9,197 nucleotides of DNA, from contig CAYRVF010000163.1 of assembly GCA_964427535.1 (NCBI GenBank), positions 1 to 9,197 on the forward strand, given 5' to 3'. The position numbers and the translations under genes were made by a program. Origin of the DNA: CAYRVF01 sp964427535. Lineage in GTDB: Bacteria > Chloroflexota > Ktedonobacteria > Ktedonobacterales > JADMIN01. Below the pieces are notes generated by a model that was not told where the DNA came from, did no database searches, and was given only the letters and a program-made list of their open reading frames with translations. Of the stretch, positions 1 through 6,198 are shown piece after piece. Numbering within the stretch: the stretch's first letter is position 1; every line of letters begins with the position of its first letter.

Positions 1-1107
1 GAAGACGAAGAAGCCGGGGTCGCGCCGCACAATCTGGACGAGCGCATCGTTCAGCGCCTCGATCATCGGCATCTTCTTCGTCGTTCCGCTGACCTGTGTG
101 GGCGCAAACTCCGGCACCTGCACGACGCGCTCGGTGACGCGCTCAGCGGGCACCTCCGGCTCGGCGAGCACCTGTTCCTCGGCGGCGTCGATCTCAGCCT
201 TCACTTCGTCGCGGATGCGCTCGATGTCACCCTCGGTGAGCAGTCCACGCTCCACCAGCAGCTCGCCCATGCGCTTGACGGGGTCCTTGGTGCGCATGGT
301 CTCCTCGATCTCCTCACGCGTGCGATAGCGGCGGATGTCGGTGCTGCTGGAATGCGGGTCGAGCAGGCCGTTGTGGATGTGCATGAACGCGGGGCCTTCG
401 CCGTTGCGCAGGCGTTCAACCAGTTCGCTGGCAGTCTCGTAGACCGCGAACGGGTTCACGCCGTCCACATCCACGGCGATGGCGTCCATCGCGCGCACCT
501 GTGCGGTGAGATCGCCAGCCCACTGCGCCTGTTGCTCCGTCATGATGGCCCAGTGGTTGTCCCAGACGGTGATGAGCACCGGCAGCTTATGCACGGTCGC
601 CTGCCGCAGCAGCACATTGAAGTCGTTGGTGGCCGCGCCGCCGTCGCCGCACGAGAACATCACAACGCGCCTGCTGTCGTCACGCTTGAACGCCCAGCCT
701 ACGCCACCGGCGAAGGGGGCCAGTCCGCCGACCTCGCTGAACGCTGGCATCACGTGGTGCTTGCGACTGCTGTAGTGCGAGGGCATGTTGCGTCCGCCGC
801 ACATGGGATCTGTCGTGCGCGAATAGGCCGCGCGCAGGGGAGCGTAGATGTCTTTGGTGCGCTGCAGCCAGCCAGCCAGATCACGGTAGTAGAACGCGAG
901 CCAGTCGTCGTCGTCCAGCGCGGCGACCACCGCGGCCATCGACTCGTGCCCGGCGCAGCCGATATAGAACGGGAACTTACCCTGCGTCTTGCGCGCCTTG
1001 AGCGTGTCGTTCATCACGCGCGCCGTCACCATCGTGCGGAACAACTCGACTGGATCCAGTGTGCGGGCGTCAGTGCCCACGACCGGTGCGGTGACGTTCG
1101 TTGTCAT
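1..1107 (-). CDS. Fused 2-oxoacid dehydrogenase E1 component, alpha part plus start of beta part (partial, C-terminus off left edge)
   Basis: Thiamine-diphosphate E1 enzyme that decarboxylates a 2-oxoacid and passes the acyl group to the E2 lipoyl domain of a cytoplasmic dehydrogenase complex. The open frame runs 369 codons from ATG 1107 to base 1 without a stop. The start has GGAGG six bases upstream. Visible parts: AGHES near the N-terminus; the thiamine-diphosphate motif GDG at 154-156 closing with WDN at 182-184; the phosphorylation-loop-like stretch PHSSSTDIRRYR at about 251-262, closer to branched-chain enzymes than to pyruvate dehydrogenase; an acidic helical linker at about 270-335; then from M346 a new segment, MPMIEALNDAL followed by VRRDPGFFVF, that matches the usual N-terminus of a separate E1 beta subunit. 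So alpha and beta are joined in one chain, expected to total roughly 650-700 residues. Substrate (2-oxoisovalerate type) is inferred; E1 identity is firm. Confidence 0.9.
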   Translation of the reverse strand, partial: MTTNVTAPVVGTDARTLDPVELFRTMVTARVMNDTLKARKTQGKFPFYIGCAGHESMAAVVAALDDDDWLAFYYRDLAGWLQRTKDIYAPLRAAYSRTTDPMCGGRNMPSHYSSRKHHVMPAFSEVGGLAPFAGGVGWAFKRDDSRRVVMFSCGDGGAATNDFNVLLRQATVHKLPVLITVWDNHWAIMTEQQAQWAGDLTAQVRAMDAIAVDVDGVNPFAVYETASELVERLRNGEGPAFMHIHNGLLDPHSSSTDIRRYRTREEIEETMRTKDPVKRMGELLVERGLLTEGDIERIRDEVKAEIDAAEEQVLAEPEVPAERVTERVVQVPEFAPTQVSGTTKKMPMIEALNDALVQIVRRDPGFFVF

Positions 1108-1151
1108 CGAAACCTCCACATGTGCCTACTTCGCCCGTATCCAACCACATC

Positions 1152-1181
1152 ATTATAGGTGCCGTCTTCCAGCAAGCGCAA
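1152..1181 (-). promoter_or_regulatory. Promoter of the E1 gene
   Basis: On the minus strand a perfect -10 box TATAAT (1157-1152) lies 18 bases after TTGCGC (1181-1176). Transcription would begin near 1145, giving a leader of about 38 bases that contains the GGAGG ribosome site. It lies in the 143-bp gap after the deacylase gene, so the E1 gene probably has its own transcript. Confidence 0.6.
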
Positions 1182-1250
1182 CCAGGCGATGGTTCAGGAG
1201 AGTAGCGCGCACCGCTCGCCTGGCTGCCGTGCTCGTTCAGGCGCGACAAT

Positions 1251-1736
1251 CTACGCCGTTGCCGCGATCACCCGCGCGCCCGTGACGTCGAGCAGGTCGG
1301 CGACGCGCAGGCGCAGATTCACCCCTCGCTGGCCGCCGTTGATATACAGTTCATCAAGTTCGGTGCCGGGGGCGTCGAGAAAGACCTCGAAGTGCTTGTC
1401 GAGCAGAGCCAGCGGCGAGATGCCGCCGACCTTCAGGCCCGTCAGACGCTCGGCCTCGCGCTGAGGCGCCATGTGGGCCGACTTCGCGCCGACCTCGCGC
1501 GCCACGCGCCGCATGTCGAGCTCGCGGTCGCCGGGTGTCATTACCAATAGACGCCGGGTGCCGTCGGCGAGCACTACCAGCGTCTTGAACACCGTGCCTG
1601 GGGGAACGCCTAGCAGCTCGGCGACCGCATCCGCCGAGTGGATGGTATCTGGGTAGAAGAATGGCTCGTAGGGGATGTGTCGCGCATCCAGCGCGCGCAT
1701 CGCGTTCGTCTTGACAGGTTTGCTCTGCTTGGCCAT
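1251..1736 (-). CDS. ybaK: YbaK/EbsC-type aminoacyl-tRNA deacylase (probable Cys-tRNA(Pro) deacylase)
   Basis: Trans-editing enzyme that hydrolyses mischarged tRNA, typically Cys-tRNA(Pro), in the cytoplasm. The 161-residue product has the usual family length. Family marks: VFKTL at about 49-53 with the lysine K51 expected at the tRNA-binding/catalytic site; LLVMTPGDRELD at 63-74; GGISP at 104-108 (family GGxSP); and the C-terminal YINGGQRGVNLRL at 131-143, corresponding to the conserved GxRG region. The start at ATG 1736 (MAKQSKPVKT) is chosen because the frame continues upstream to 1829 through 31 residues of non-conserved sequence overlapping the divergent intergenic region. The ribosome site before 1736 is weak (AGGCAG), so the start is less sure than the function. 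It is followed by the E1 gene on the same strand after 143 bp. Family assignment is strong; the exact tRNA substrate is inferred. Confidence 0.88.
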   Translation of the reverse strand: MAKQSKPVKTNAMRALDARHIPYEPFFYPDTIHSADAVAELLGVPPGTVFKTLVVLADGTRRLLVMTPGDRELDMRRVAREVGAKSAHMAPQREAERLTGLKVGGISPLALLDKHFEVFLDAPGTELDELYINGGQRGVNLRLRVADLLDVTGARVIAATA

Positions 1737-1801
1737 GCCTGCTGCCTCGTGAGAATCAGAAGCGTCCGTACCACTCACGCAACTGACTAGGCGCGCTGGG
1801 C

Positions 1802-1807
1802 TATACT
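1802..1807 (+). promoter_or_regulatory. Possible -10 box of the alpha/beta hydrolase gene
   Basis: TATACT lies in the 158-bp divergent gap between the deacylase and hydrolase genes, about 90 bases before the hydrolase start. No good -35 box stands 16-18 bases upstream, so this is a weak call. Confidence 0.3.
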
Positions 1808-1894
1808 GGCGAAGAGACCGCGCGCGCAACTCCTCGGCGTCGTCTTCCGCGCCCGCATGACGCCTCGCGCCACTACACTTCGGAGAATGCCACC

Positions 1895-2824
1895 ATGCCT
1901 GCTCCCACCCTGCCAGATGCCACGACCACGCTAGCCGATAGGGAAGCAGCGCTGCTGGAAACGGCCCAGGTCGCAGTGGAGCGCCATGAGGTGATGGCGG
2001 GCGACACCCGGCTGCATTATCTCACCTGCGGCGAGGGTGAGCCATTGGTGATGCTGCACGGGCGCGGCTGCGCGGCAGGCATGTTCGCGCCGCTCTTTGC
2101 CGATCTCGCGGCGCGGCGCCGGGTCTACGCGGTCGACATGCCCGGCTGGGGCCTCTCGGACAAGCCGCCGTTCACCGGACGCACCGCCACGGACGCGCTC
2201 AACGTCTGGATGGATGGCGTGCTCGGCTTCCTCGACGCGCTGGGACTGGAGCACGTGGATCTGCTGGGGCACTCGATGGGCGGGTTCGCCGCGCTGGGCC
2301 TCGCGCTGGAGCATCCCGAGCACGTCAACCAGCTTGTGTTGCTCGACTCTGGTGGGCTGGGTGTCAATCTCGGGCTCGACCTCCGCCTCTATTTCTGGCT
2401 GAAACCCGAACGCCTCAACAGCACGTTCGGCTCCCGCTTCTTCGACGCCACACTGCGCTCCGAGTTCGTGGACAATTTCCCTGCGAGTGGACCGCTGCAC
2501 GACTTTCTCTTCGCCGCCATGAGCAACCGCGATGTGCTGCCGAGCGGAGCGACGGCGTTCAACGCCTGGGTCAACCTGTCGGGCGTGCATCTCGACTTCC
2601 GCGGCCGGTTGCGCGAGCTGTCGATGCCAGTGCTGTTGTTGTGGGGCGACCGCGATCGCGTCACGCCCTATTCGGACGCGCTCAAGGCCGCACGGCGAAA
2701 CCCGCACCTCAAGCTCGTCGCGGTCAGCCGCAGCGGCCACTTCCCGTTTCTGGAACGCCCGACCGATGTCGCGCGAGTCCTCAATATGTGGCTCGACGGC
2801 GATCTCGTGGCCAGCCGCGTCTAG
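1895..2824 (+). CDS. Alpha/beta hydrolase
   Basis: Serine hydrolase of the alpha/beta fold, 309 residues, probably cytoplasmic: no signal peptide or membrane segment. The triad is complete: nucleophile S127 in GHSMGG (125-130), acid D254 in WGDRDRVTP (250-258), and base H282 in SGHFPFLERP (280-289). The oxyanion-hole motif HGRG is at 55-58, and the strand-turn VDMPGWGLSDKP at 80-91 is typical of the fold. The HG...DMPGWG...GHSMGG pattern resembles the ABHD4/ABHD5-like and ester/epoxide hydrolase branches, but the substrate cannot be told; the cap region (about 150-235) carries the specificity and is not recognised. ATG 1895 has GGAG nine bases upstream; a nearby ATG at 1887 is out of frame. 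It is divergent from the deacylase gene and is followed after 158 bp by the peroxiredoxin, which has its own promoter. Confidence 0.9.
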   Translation: MPAPTLPDATTTLADREAALLETAQVAVERHEVMAGDTRLHYLTCGEGEPLVMLHGRGCAAGMFAPLFADLAARRRVYAVDMPGWGLSDKPPFTGRTATDALNVWMDGVLGFLDALGLEHVDLLGHSMGGFAALGLALEHPEHVNQLVLLDSGGLGVNLGLDLRLYFWLKPERLNSTFGSRFFDATLRSEFVDNFPASGPLHDFLFAAMSNRDVLPSGATAFNAWVNLSGVHLDFRGRLRELSMPVLLLWGDRDRVTPYSDALKAARRNPHLKLVAVSRSGHFPFLERPTDVARVLNMWLDGDLVASRV

Positions 2825-2836
2825 ACGCCAGCCTGT

Positions 2837-2866
2837 TTGACGCGCTCGAAACGGGCGGCCTACAAT
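2837..2866 (+). promoter_or_regulatory. Promoter of the peroxiredoxin gene
   Basis: TTGACG (2837-2842), an 18-base spacer and TACAAT (2861-2866) form a near-consensus housekeeping promoter that begins just after the hydrolase stop. Transcription would start near 2873, leaving a leader of about 110 bases before ATG 2982. Confidence 0.65.
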
Positions 2867-2981
2867 CGTTCTGGATAGCATCCGTGCTGGCGGCGTCCCA
2901 TCAACGGCCGACAGAACACGACCGGCTACCCGTTGAGGACCTTTGTTCGGCAGTCCCCACCACAGACTGGAGACCGATTCT

Positions 2982-3476
2982 ATGACGACCGATACGCAAA
3001 GTCTTACCGCGAGCGCGACCCTGCACGTCGGTGACGAGGCGCCCGACTTTACGCTGCCCGCCATCAACGCGCAAGAGGTGCATCTCGCCGACTATCGTGG
3101 CAAGCAGAACGTCGTGCTGGCGTTCTTTCCGTATGCCTTCAGCGGCACCTGCTCGGCGCAGATGCCGTCGTATCAGGCAGAGCTTGACCGCCTGAACTCG
3201 TACGACACGCAGGTCATCGGCATCAGCATGGACGCGAAGCACTCGCTGCGCGCGTGGGCCGAGCAGCTCGGCATCACCTACCCGCTGGCATCAGACTTTT
3301 ATCCGCAGGGCAAGGTCGTCGATCTCTACGGCGTGCGGCACGCGGCGGGCATGCCCGAACGCGCGCTCTTCGTCATCGACAAGAGCGGCAAGATCGCCTA
3401 CATCCACGTCCACCGGCCAACCGGCGAGGCGCCCGACAACGAAGACCTCTTCGAGGTACTACGAAAGCTCGGCTAA
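2982..3476 (+). CDS. Peroxiredoxin, AhpC/TSA fold, 1-Cys type
   Basis: Thiol peroxidase that reduces hydrogen peroxide or organic peroxides in the cytoplasm. The 164-residue product opens with the family pattern VGDEAPDFTLP (16-26). The active-site segment FFPYAFSGTCSAQM (48-61) holds the peroxidatic cysteine C57, with S54 three residues before it and P50 completing the site. The partner arginine is R127 in ERALFVIDKSG. C57 is the only cysteine in the protein, so it must be a 1-Cys enzyme resolved by an external thiol; the FxPYAFSGTC form is closest to AhpE-like peroxiredoxins, an inference. ATG 2982 is chosen because GGAG stands nine bases upstream; a TTG at 2943 in the same frame would add 13 non-conserved residues. 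It is transcribed from the promoter at 2837-2866. The next gene on the same strand begins 76 bp after the stop. Confidence 0.9.
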   Translation: MTTDTQSLTASATLHVGDEAPDFTLPAINAQEVHLADYRGKQNVVLAFFPYAFSGTCSAQMPSYQAELDRLNSYDTQVIGISMDAKHSLRAWAEQLGITYPLASDFYPQGKVVDLYGVRHAAGMPERALFVIDKSGKIAYIHVHRPTGEAPDNEDLFEVLRKLG

Positions 3477-3494
3477 CGACACGAAAGAGTGTTC

Positions 3495-3543
3495 GGCTGC
3501 CGGGCGCGGATCACACCAGCACGCGTGCGGGCGTTCGGCAGCC
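3495..3543 (+). terminator. Weak inverted repeat between peroxiredoxin and the selenoprotein B homologue
   Basis: GGCTGCCG (3495-3502) and CGGCAGCC (3536-3543) are exact reverse complements, with a 33-base loop. There is no T-run after it, so it is at best a poor terminator and may be chance in GC-rich DNA. Confidence 0.2.
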
Positions 3544-3552
3544 CCTCGACGC

Positions 3553-4311
3553 ATGGCCTATGGGGCCGGGAAAGCATGGTGCCACGTGCCGATGTCACGC
3601 CGATGTATTCCCTACACGCCGCGCCGAAAGGACCTGCGCGAGACGACCTTCGCGCTCGTCACGACCGCTGGCGTGCATCTCCGCGATCAGGAGCCGTTCG
3701 ACCTGCGAGGCGACAACTCCTGGCGGGTCATTCCCGGCGATGCCAGCGGTGACCAGCTCATGGTGACTCACGAGCACTACGACCACCGCCACGCCGACGA
3801 GGACATCAACGTCGTCTTCCCGATCGACCGCCTGCGCGAGCTCGCGGACGAGGGAGTAATCGGCGGCGTGGGCGACAAGCATCTCGGGTTCATGGGCTAC
3901 ACCCAACTTCTGCGCGACCTGTACGAGCGTGCGGCACCCGAGATGGCGAAAGTCATCGAGCGCTCGCGAGCGGACGCGGTGATCTTGACGGCAGGGTGTC
4001 CGCTCTGCCACCGCACAGTCGTGGCGATTCAGCGGGAGATCGAGATGCTGGGGCTGCCGACCGTGCTCATCACGCTGGTGCCACAGAACTCACGCGAGAT
4101 GGGGCCGCCGCGCGCGATCCATCCCGTCGGCTTCACCCTCGGCGATAGCCTCGGACTGCCGCATCGCCGCGACCTGCAGATGCGGGTGCTGCGTGACGCG
4201 CTCCGTCGCTGGGAGACGCGCGAGGAGCCGGGCACGATCTGGGAGACAGAATACCCTGAGTATGTACCCGACCCCGCCATCGTGAACGGCGGCGAGATCG
4301 TGCGCGAGTAG
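3553..4311 (+). CDS. Glycine/sarcosine/betaine reductase selenoprotein B family protein, cysteine form
   Basis: Homologue of the GrdB/PrdB reductase family, in which a Sec- or Cys-based redox motif acts on amino-acid substrates of Stickland reductases; the aerobic Cys members have no settled function. Of 252 residues, 31-61 (FALVTTAGVHLRDQEPFDLRGD and onward), 70-95 (MVTHEHYDHRHADEDINVVFP, then IDRL) and 143-172 are the clearest family blocks. The redox motif is CPLC at 149-152, with C149 where Sec-containing relatives would carry UGA; here it is TGT. A PxxPPRA-like block (about 180-188) and LGxSLGxP (197-203) follow. The start is unsure: ATG 3553 and ATG 3592 (MSRRCIPYTP) are in frame, and neither has a good ribosome site; conservation begins near IPYTP, so 3592 is possible. 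No grd or prd partner gene and no selenocysteine machinery are in the window. It converges on the next gene with 14 bp between stops. A cytoplasmic oxidoreductase role is inferred. Confidence 0.8.
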   Translation: MAYGAGKAWCHVPMSRRCIPYTPRRKDLRETTFALVTTAGVHLRDQEPFDLRGDNSWRVIPGDASGDQLMVTHEHYDHRHADEDINVVFPIDRLRELADEGVIGGVGDKHLGFMGYTQLLRDLYERAAPEMAKVIERSRADAVILTAGCPLCHRTVVAIQREIEMLGLPTVLITLVPQNSREMGPPRAIHPVGFTLGDSLGLPHRRDLQMRVLRDALRRWETREEPGTIWETEYPEYVPDPAIVNGGEIVRE

Positions 4312-4325
4312 GCCCTCGCCGCCGC

Positions 4326-4613
4326 TTAAATCTGCTGGAGCACCTCAAGCCACTCAGCCGAAGGAGGTCCTGCCATCAGTGGCCCGATCTGCGCGCCCAA
4401 CTCTTGAATTGCCGCCCGCAGTCGCGCCTCATCTGGCCTCGCGCTCCAACATGCCGCCGCAAGCCAGGTATTTGCCTCGCGGTCGGCTGAGAAAAACGCC
4501 CGCTCGAACTCGGGCATCTCTGGAAACCGGACGCTATAGACATCGTGCCACTTCTGGGCGAACTCGTCCGTTGTGCCCGGTTGCGCCTGGCCCCGTACGA
4601 CAAATAGCCACAT
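4326..4613 (-). CDS. Small protein of probable dimeric alpha/beta-barrel fold (ABM/EthD-like)
   Basis: A 95-residue protein beginning MWLFVVRGQAQPGTTDEFAQKW. The first strand, the Gly/Pro turn, the helix with KWHDVY (21-26), the strand around FERAFFSADREANTW (37-50) and the closing helix 62-76 fit the order of antibiotic-biosynthesis monooxygenase or EthD-like domains, which form ferredoxin-like dimeric barrels. No catalytic residue can be pointed to, so enzyme activity is not claimed. ATG 4613 is chosen because GGAAGGAG stands seven bases upstream; the frame is open back to 4847, but that extension overlaps the methyltransferase end and looks non-coding. It is 97 bp downstream of the methyltransferase gene on the same strand and may share its transcript; possible hairpins lie in that gap. 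Alternatives: a stand-alone stress-response barrel domain or an uncharacterised protein. Confidence 0.65.
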   Translation of the reverse strand: MWLFVVRGQAQPGTTDEFAQKWHDVYSVRFPEMPEFERAFFSADREANTWLAAACWSARPDEARLRAAIQELGAQIGPLMAGPPSAEWLEVLQQI

Positions 4614-4635
4614 GCTGCGCTCCTTCCATCCGACA

Positions 4636-4675
4636 TCTCGTGCCATGATAGCATGCGAGAGATGAGACACTCTCG
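4636..4675 (-). repeat. Competing inverted repeats before the small barrel-protein gene
   Basis: Read on the minus strand, CGAGAG (4675-4670), CTCTCG (4661-4656) and CGAGA (4640-4636) follow in order. The middle arm can pair with either neighbour, giving a six-base-pair hairpin with an eight-base loop or a five-base-pair hairpin with a 15-base loop. The last arm ends eight bases before the ribosome site at 4628-4621. No T-run follows. A role is speculative. Confidence 0.3.
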
Positions 4676-4710
4676 GCTGGCTTCCGTGCCGCTCGATCAG
4701 ATGGTCGACA

Positions 4711-5622
4711 CTAGGCGCGTTGCCCAGCGGCAAGGTAGAACGGCAGCACACCACGACCACGGCGACTGCCGAACTCGCGCTGTGCTTGTGCGAAGAGCCG
4801 GTCGTAATTATCTTCGGGGACGACGCCCGCCGCGATGACACCCGCACGAAGCGCCTTGCCGACGGCCAGACAGTCTGTCGAGGACGCGCGGCCGATGCGC
4901 CCGCCCCACGCCCCCATCGGGAAGTAGAGCTCGCGCTGAGAAACGTTGGTGAGGCCGCCTTGAGTGAGCATCTGCCCGACAGTATGTCCGAGCGTGAAAT
5001 CGACGTTGCGCGTCAACAGAAACTCGATCCACGTGCCCCACAGGCCCATGTAGCCCGGTCCGCCGTCCTCCGGAACGCCACATTCGGCCAGCTCTACCCA
5101 GCCGCCGGGCCGTGTCACGCGCACAAGTTCGGCGATCACCGCGGGCCAGCGGTCCTTTGGAATAGCGGTGATCAGCAGACGCTGGTGAACGAAATCGAAA
5201 GTGGCATCGGGGAACGGCAAACCCTCCAGCACATTGCCCGGCGCGAACGAGTAATTGGAAGGCCGCTGATCGAGGCCCTGGCCGAGGACCTGCGACTCAT
5301 CTACAGCCGGAGGAACCAGATCCAAGCCGATCACCCGTGCGGAGGGGAAGGCGCTAGCCATCTCCATCGCCCAGCGCCCCGACCCAGAGCCGACATCCAG
5401 GATCGCCGCGGGTTGCCGCACGCGCGCGATGAAGTTGCCGCCGATGCCCGAGCGCAGCAGGTAGTGCTGGAAGTCGAGCCGGTTGATCTCATCCATATCT
5501 TTGGGCAGTGGATAGGGCAGCGCAGCAAGATGCCGTCGTCCGCCGAACAGCCGGAACCGGTGATCGACGCGCGGCTCCTCAAGCACCACGGTATGGCGCT
5601 GACGCCGTCTCAGGAATGCCAT
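4711..5622 (-). CDS. SAM-dependent methyltransferase, class I, LaeA-like
   Basis: Cytoplasmic Rossmann-fold methyltransferase of 303 residues; the acceptor is unknown. NRLDFQHYLLRSGIGGNF at 47-64 precedes motif I, ILDVGSGSGRWAME at 74-87, with the glycine loop GSGSG; the acidic residue that binds the SAM ribose is D101 in IGLDLVPP. GNVLEGLPFPDATFDFVHQR (129-148) covers the adenine-binding and motif II regions, and LVRVTRPGGWVELAE (166-180) is motif III. The RLDxQH...LLDVGxGxGxWA...PGGWVE pattern is that of LaeA/TAM-like methyltransferases, best known as regulators or tailoring enzymes of fungal secondary metabolism; bacterial members are mostly uncharacterised. ATG 5622 has GGGAGGAC seven bases upstream. 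A 69-residue gene lies 109 bp upstream and the small barrel protein 97 bp downstream, all on the minus strand. Methyltransferase identity is firm; the LaeA link is my pattern reading. Confidence 0.85.
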   Translation of the reverse strand: MAFLRRRQRHTVVLEEPRVDHRFRLFGGRRHLAALPYPLPKDMDEINRLDFQHYLLRSGIGGNFIARVRQPAAILDVGSGSGRWAMEMASAFPSARVIGLDLVPPAVDESQVLGQGLDQRPSNYSFAPGNVLEGLPFPDATFDFVHQRLLITAIPKDRWPAVIAELVRVTRPGGWVELAECGVPEDGGPGYMGLWGTWIEFLLTRNVDFTLGHTVGQMLTQGGLTNVSQRELYFPMGAWGGRIGRASSTDCLAVGKALRAGVIAAGVVPEDNYDRLFAQAQREFGSRRGRGVLPFYLAAGQRA

Positions 5623-5731
5623 GAATCGTGTCCTCCCTGCTTCCTCGACACACTCACCTTGTCGTCTCGGCGTCTTCCGCGCTCCGCGTGCTCATCAACC
5701 ACCTGCTTCTTGTGCGGCGCTTCACGCCAAA

Positions 5732-5941
5732 TTATTCAGGATAGAACGGCAGGCCAGGCAGCACATCCGCGGGCGCATACGGCGGCGGTAGATGCAGGCG
5801 CACGGTAGTGACGCCTGGCGTTCCTGTCGGTATGATATCTACCCGCCCACCGAGACGCGTGATGGCGCCGGCGGCCTCCCGCACGCGGGCAAGACTCGCC
5901 GGTAGTGACAACTGGGCCTGATACGTCAGCAGCGTGGACAT
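5732..5941 (-). CDS. Hypothetical small protein, 69 residues
   Basis: Not recognised. MSTLLTYQAQLSLPASLARV opens a protein with an alternating polar/non-polar strand, an alanine-rich helix at about 12-29, a strand around GGRVDIIP and a second around VTTVRLHLPPPY, then a proline-rich tail ending GLPFYPE. That looks like a small alpha/beta domain; there is no signal peptide and no cysteine. ATG 5941 is chosen because GGAGG stands five bases upstream (5951-5947); a start at 5959 would add six residues without a better ribosome site. It is the first gene of the minus-strand set leading into the LaeA-like methyltransferase. It is likely to be coding because of the ribosome site and the absence of any better frame here, but no homologue is recognised. 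Confidence 0.55.
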   Translation of the reverse strand: MSTLLTYQAQLSLPASLARVREAAGAITRLGGRVDIIPTGTPGVTTVRLHLPPPYAPADVLPGLPFYPE

Positions 5942-6027
5942 CCAGTCCTCCGTCACCATCCGCCCTCAGATGGCCTCGTCCATAAGCAAGTTGACCCTCC
6001 GGAAGCAGTGTCCCAGCTCCCTAAAGC

Positions 6028-6052
6028 ATACAGGCCGCAATCAGTATACAGG
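6028..6052. promoter_or_regulatory. Tandem ATACAGG elements / -10-like boxes in the divergent gap
   Basis: ATACAGG occurs at 6028-6034 and again at 6046-6052, 18 bases apart. On the minus strand these read CCTGTATGCT and CCTGTATACT, each carrying a -10-like hexamer (TATGCT, TATACT) pointing toward the 69-residue gene. The gap is 257 bp between that gene and the divergent methyltransferase. They may be tandem promoters or paired regulator sites; neither has a convincing -35 box. Confidence 0.3.
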
Positions 6053-6198
6053 GTTTGACAAGTAGTCGGAATAAATCGCTGTCGTCTGCGCTCGCGCGGC
6101 GATGCGATACTGTACGATGAGAGCGCACAAGAACGCCGATAAGTCTGACCTCCGGCGCGCAGTTGAGACGCATCCATCTGAGAAGGGCATCGACCGAC

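Noticed and set aside
352..1158. Long plus-strand open frame (268 codons) opposite the E1 gene
   Set aside because: It mirrors the codon pattern of the E1 gene, has no recognisable domain and a His/Arg/Val-rich shadow composition; the opposite strand has clear thiamine-diphosphate motifs.
1217..1243. CGCCTG...CAGGCG inverted repeat after the deacylase gene
   Set aside because: Six-base stem with a long loop and no T-run; too weak to call a terminator.
1832..1852. Twelve-base match CGTCTTCCGCGC shared between 1832-1852 and 5668-5682
   Set aside because: Short, GC-rich and imperfect around the core; within chance for this composition.
1931..3067. Minus-strand open frame of 378 codons across the hydrolase and the peroxiredoxin start
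   Set aside because: It crosses two well-supported genes and a promoter, and its product is low-complexity and unrecognisable; typical antisense frame in GC-rich DNA.
4000..4011. Possible selenocysteine codon in the selenoprotein B homologue
   Set aside because: The codon at the expected position is TGT, not TGA, and the frame is open throughout.
4720..5808. Plus-strand open frame of 362 codons opposite the LaeA-like methyltransferase
   Set aside because: Antisense shadow; it spans the end of the small unknown gene as well, and has no motif.
6055..6060. Perfect TTGACA in the divergent gap before the second methyltransferase
   Set aside because: No -10-like hexamer lies 16-18 bases downstream (6077-6084 reads CGCTGTCG), so it is not called a promoter.
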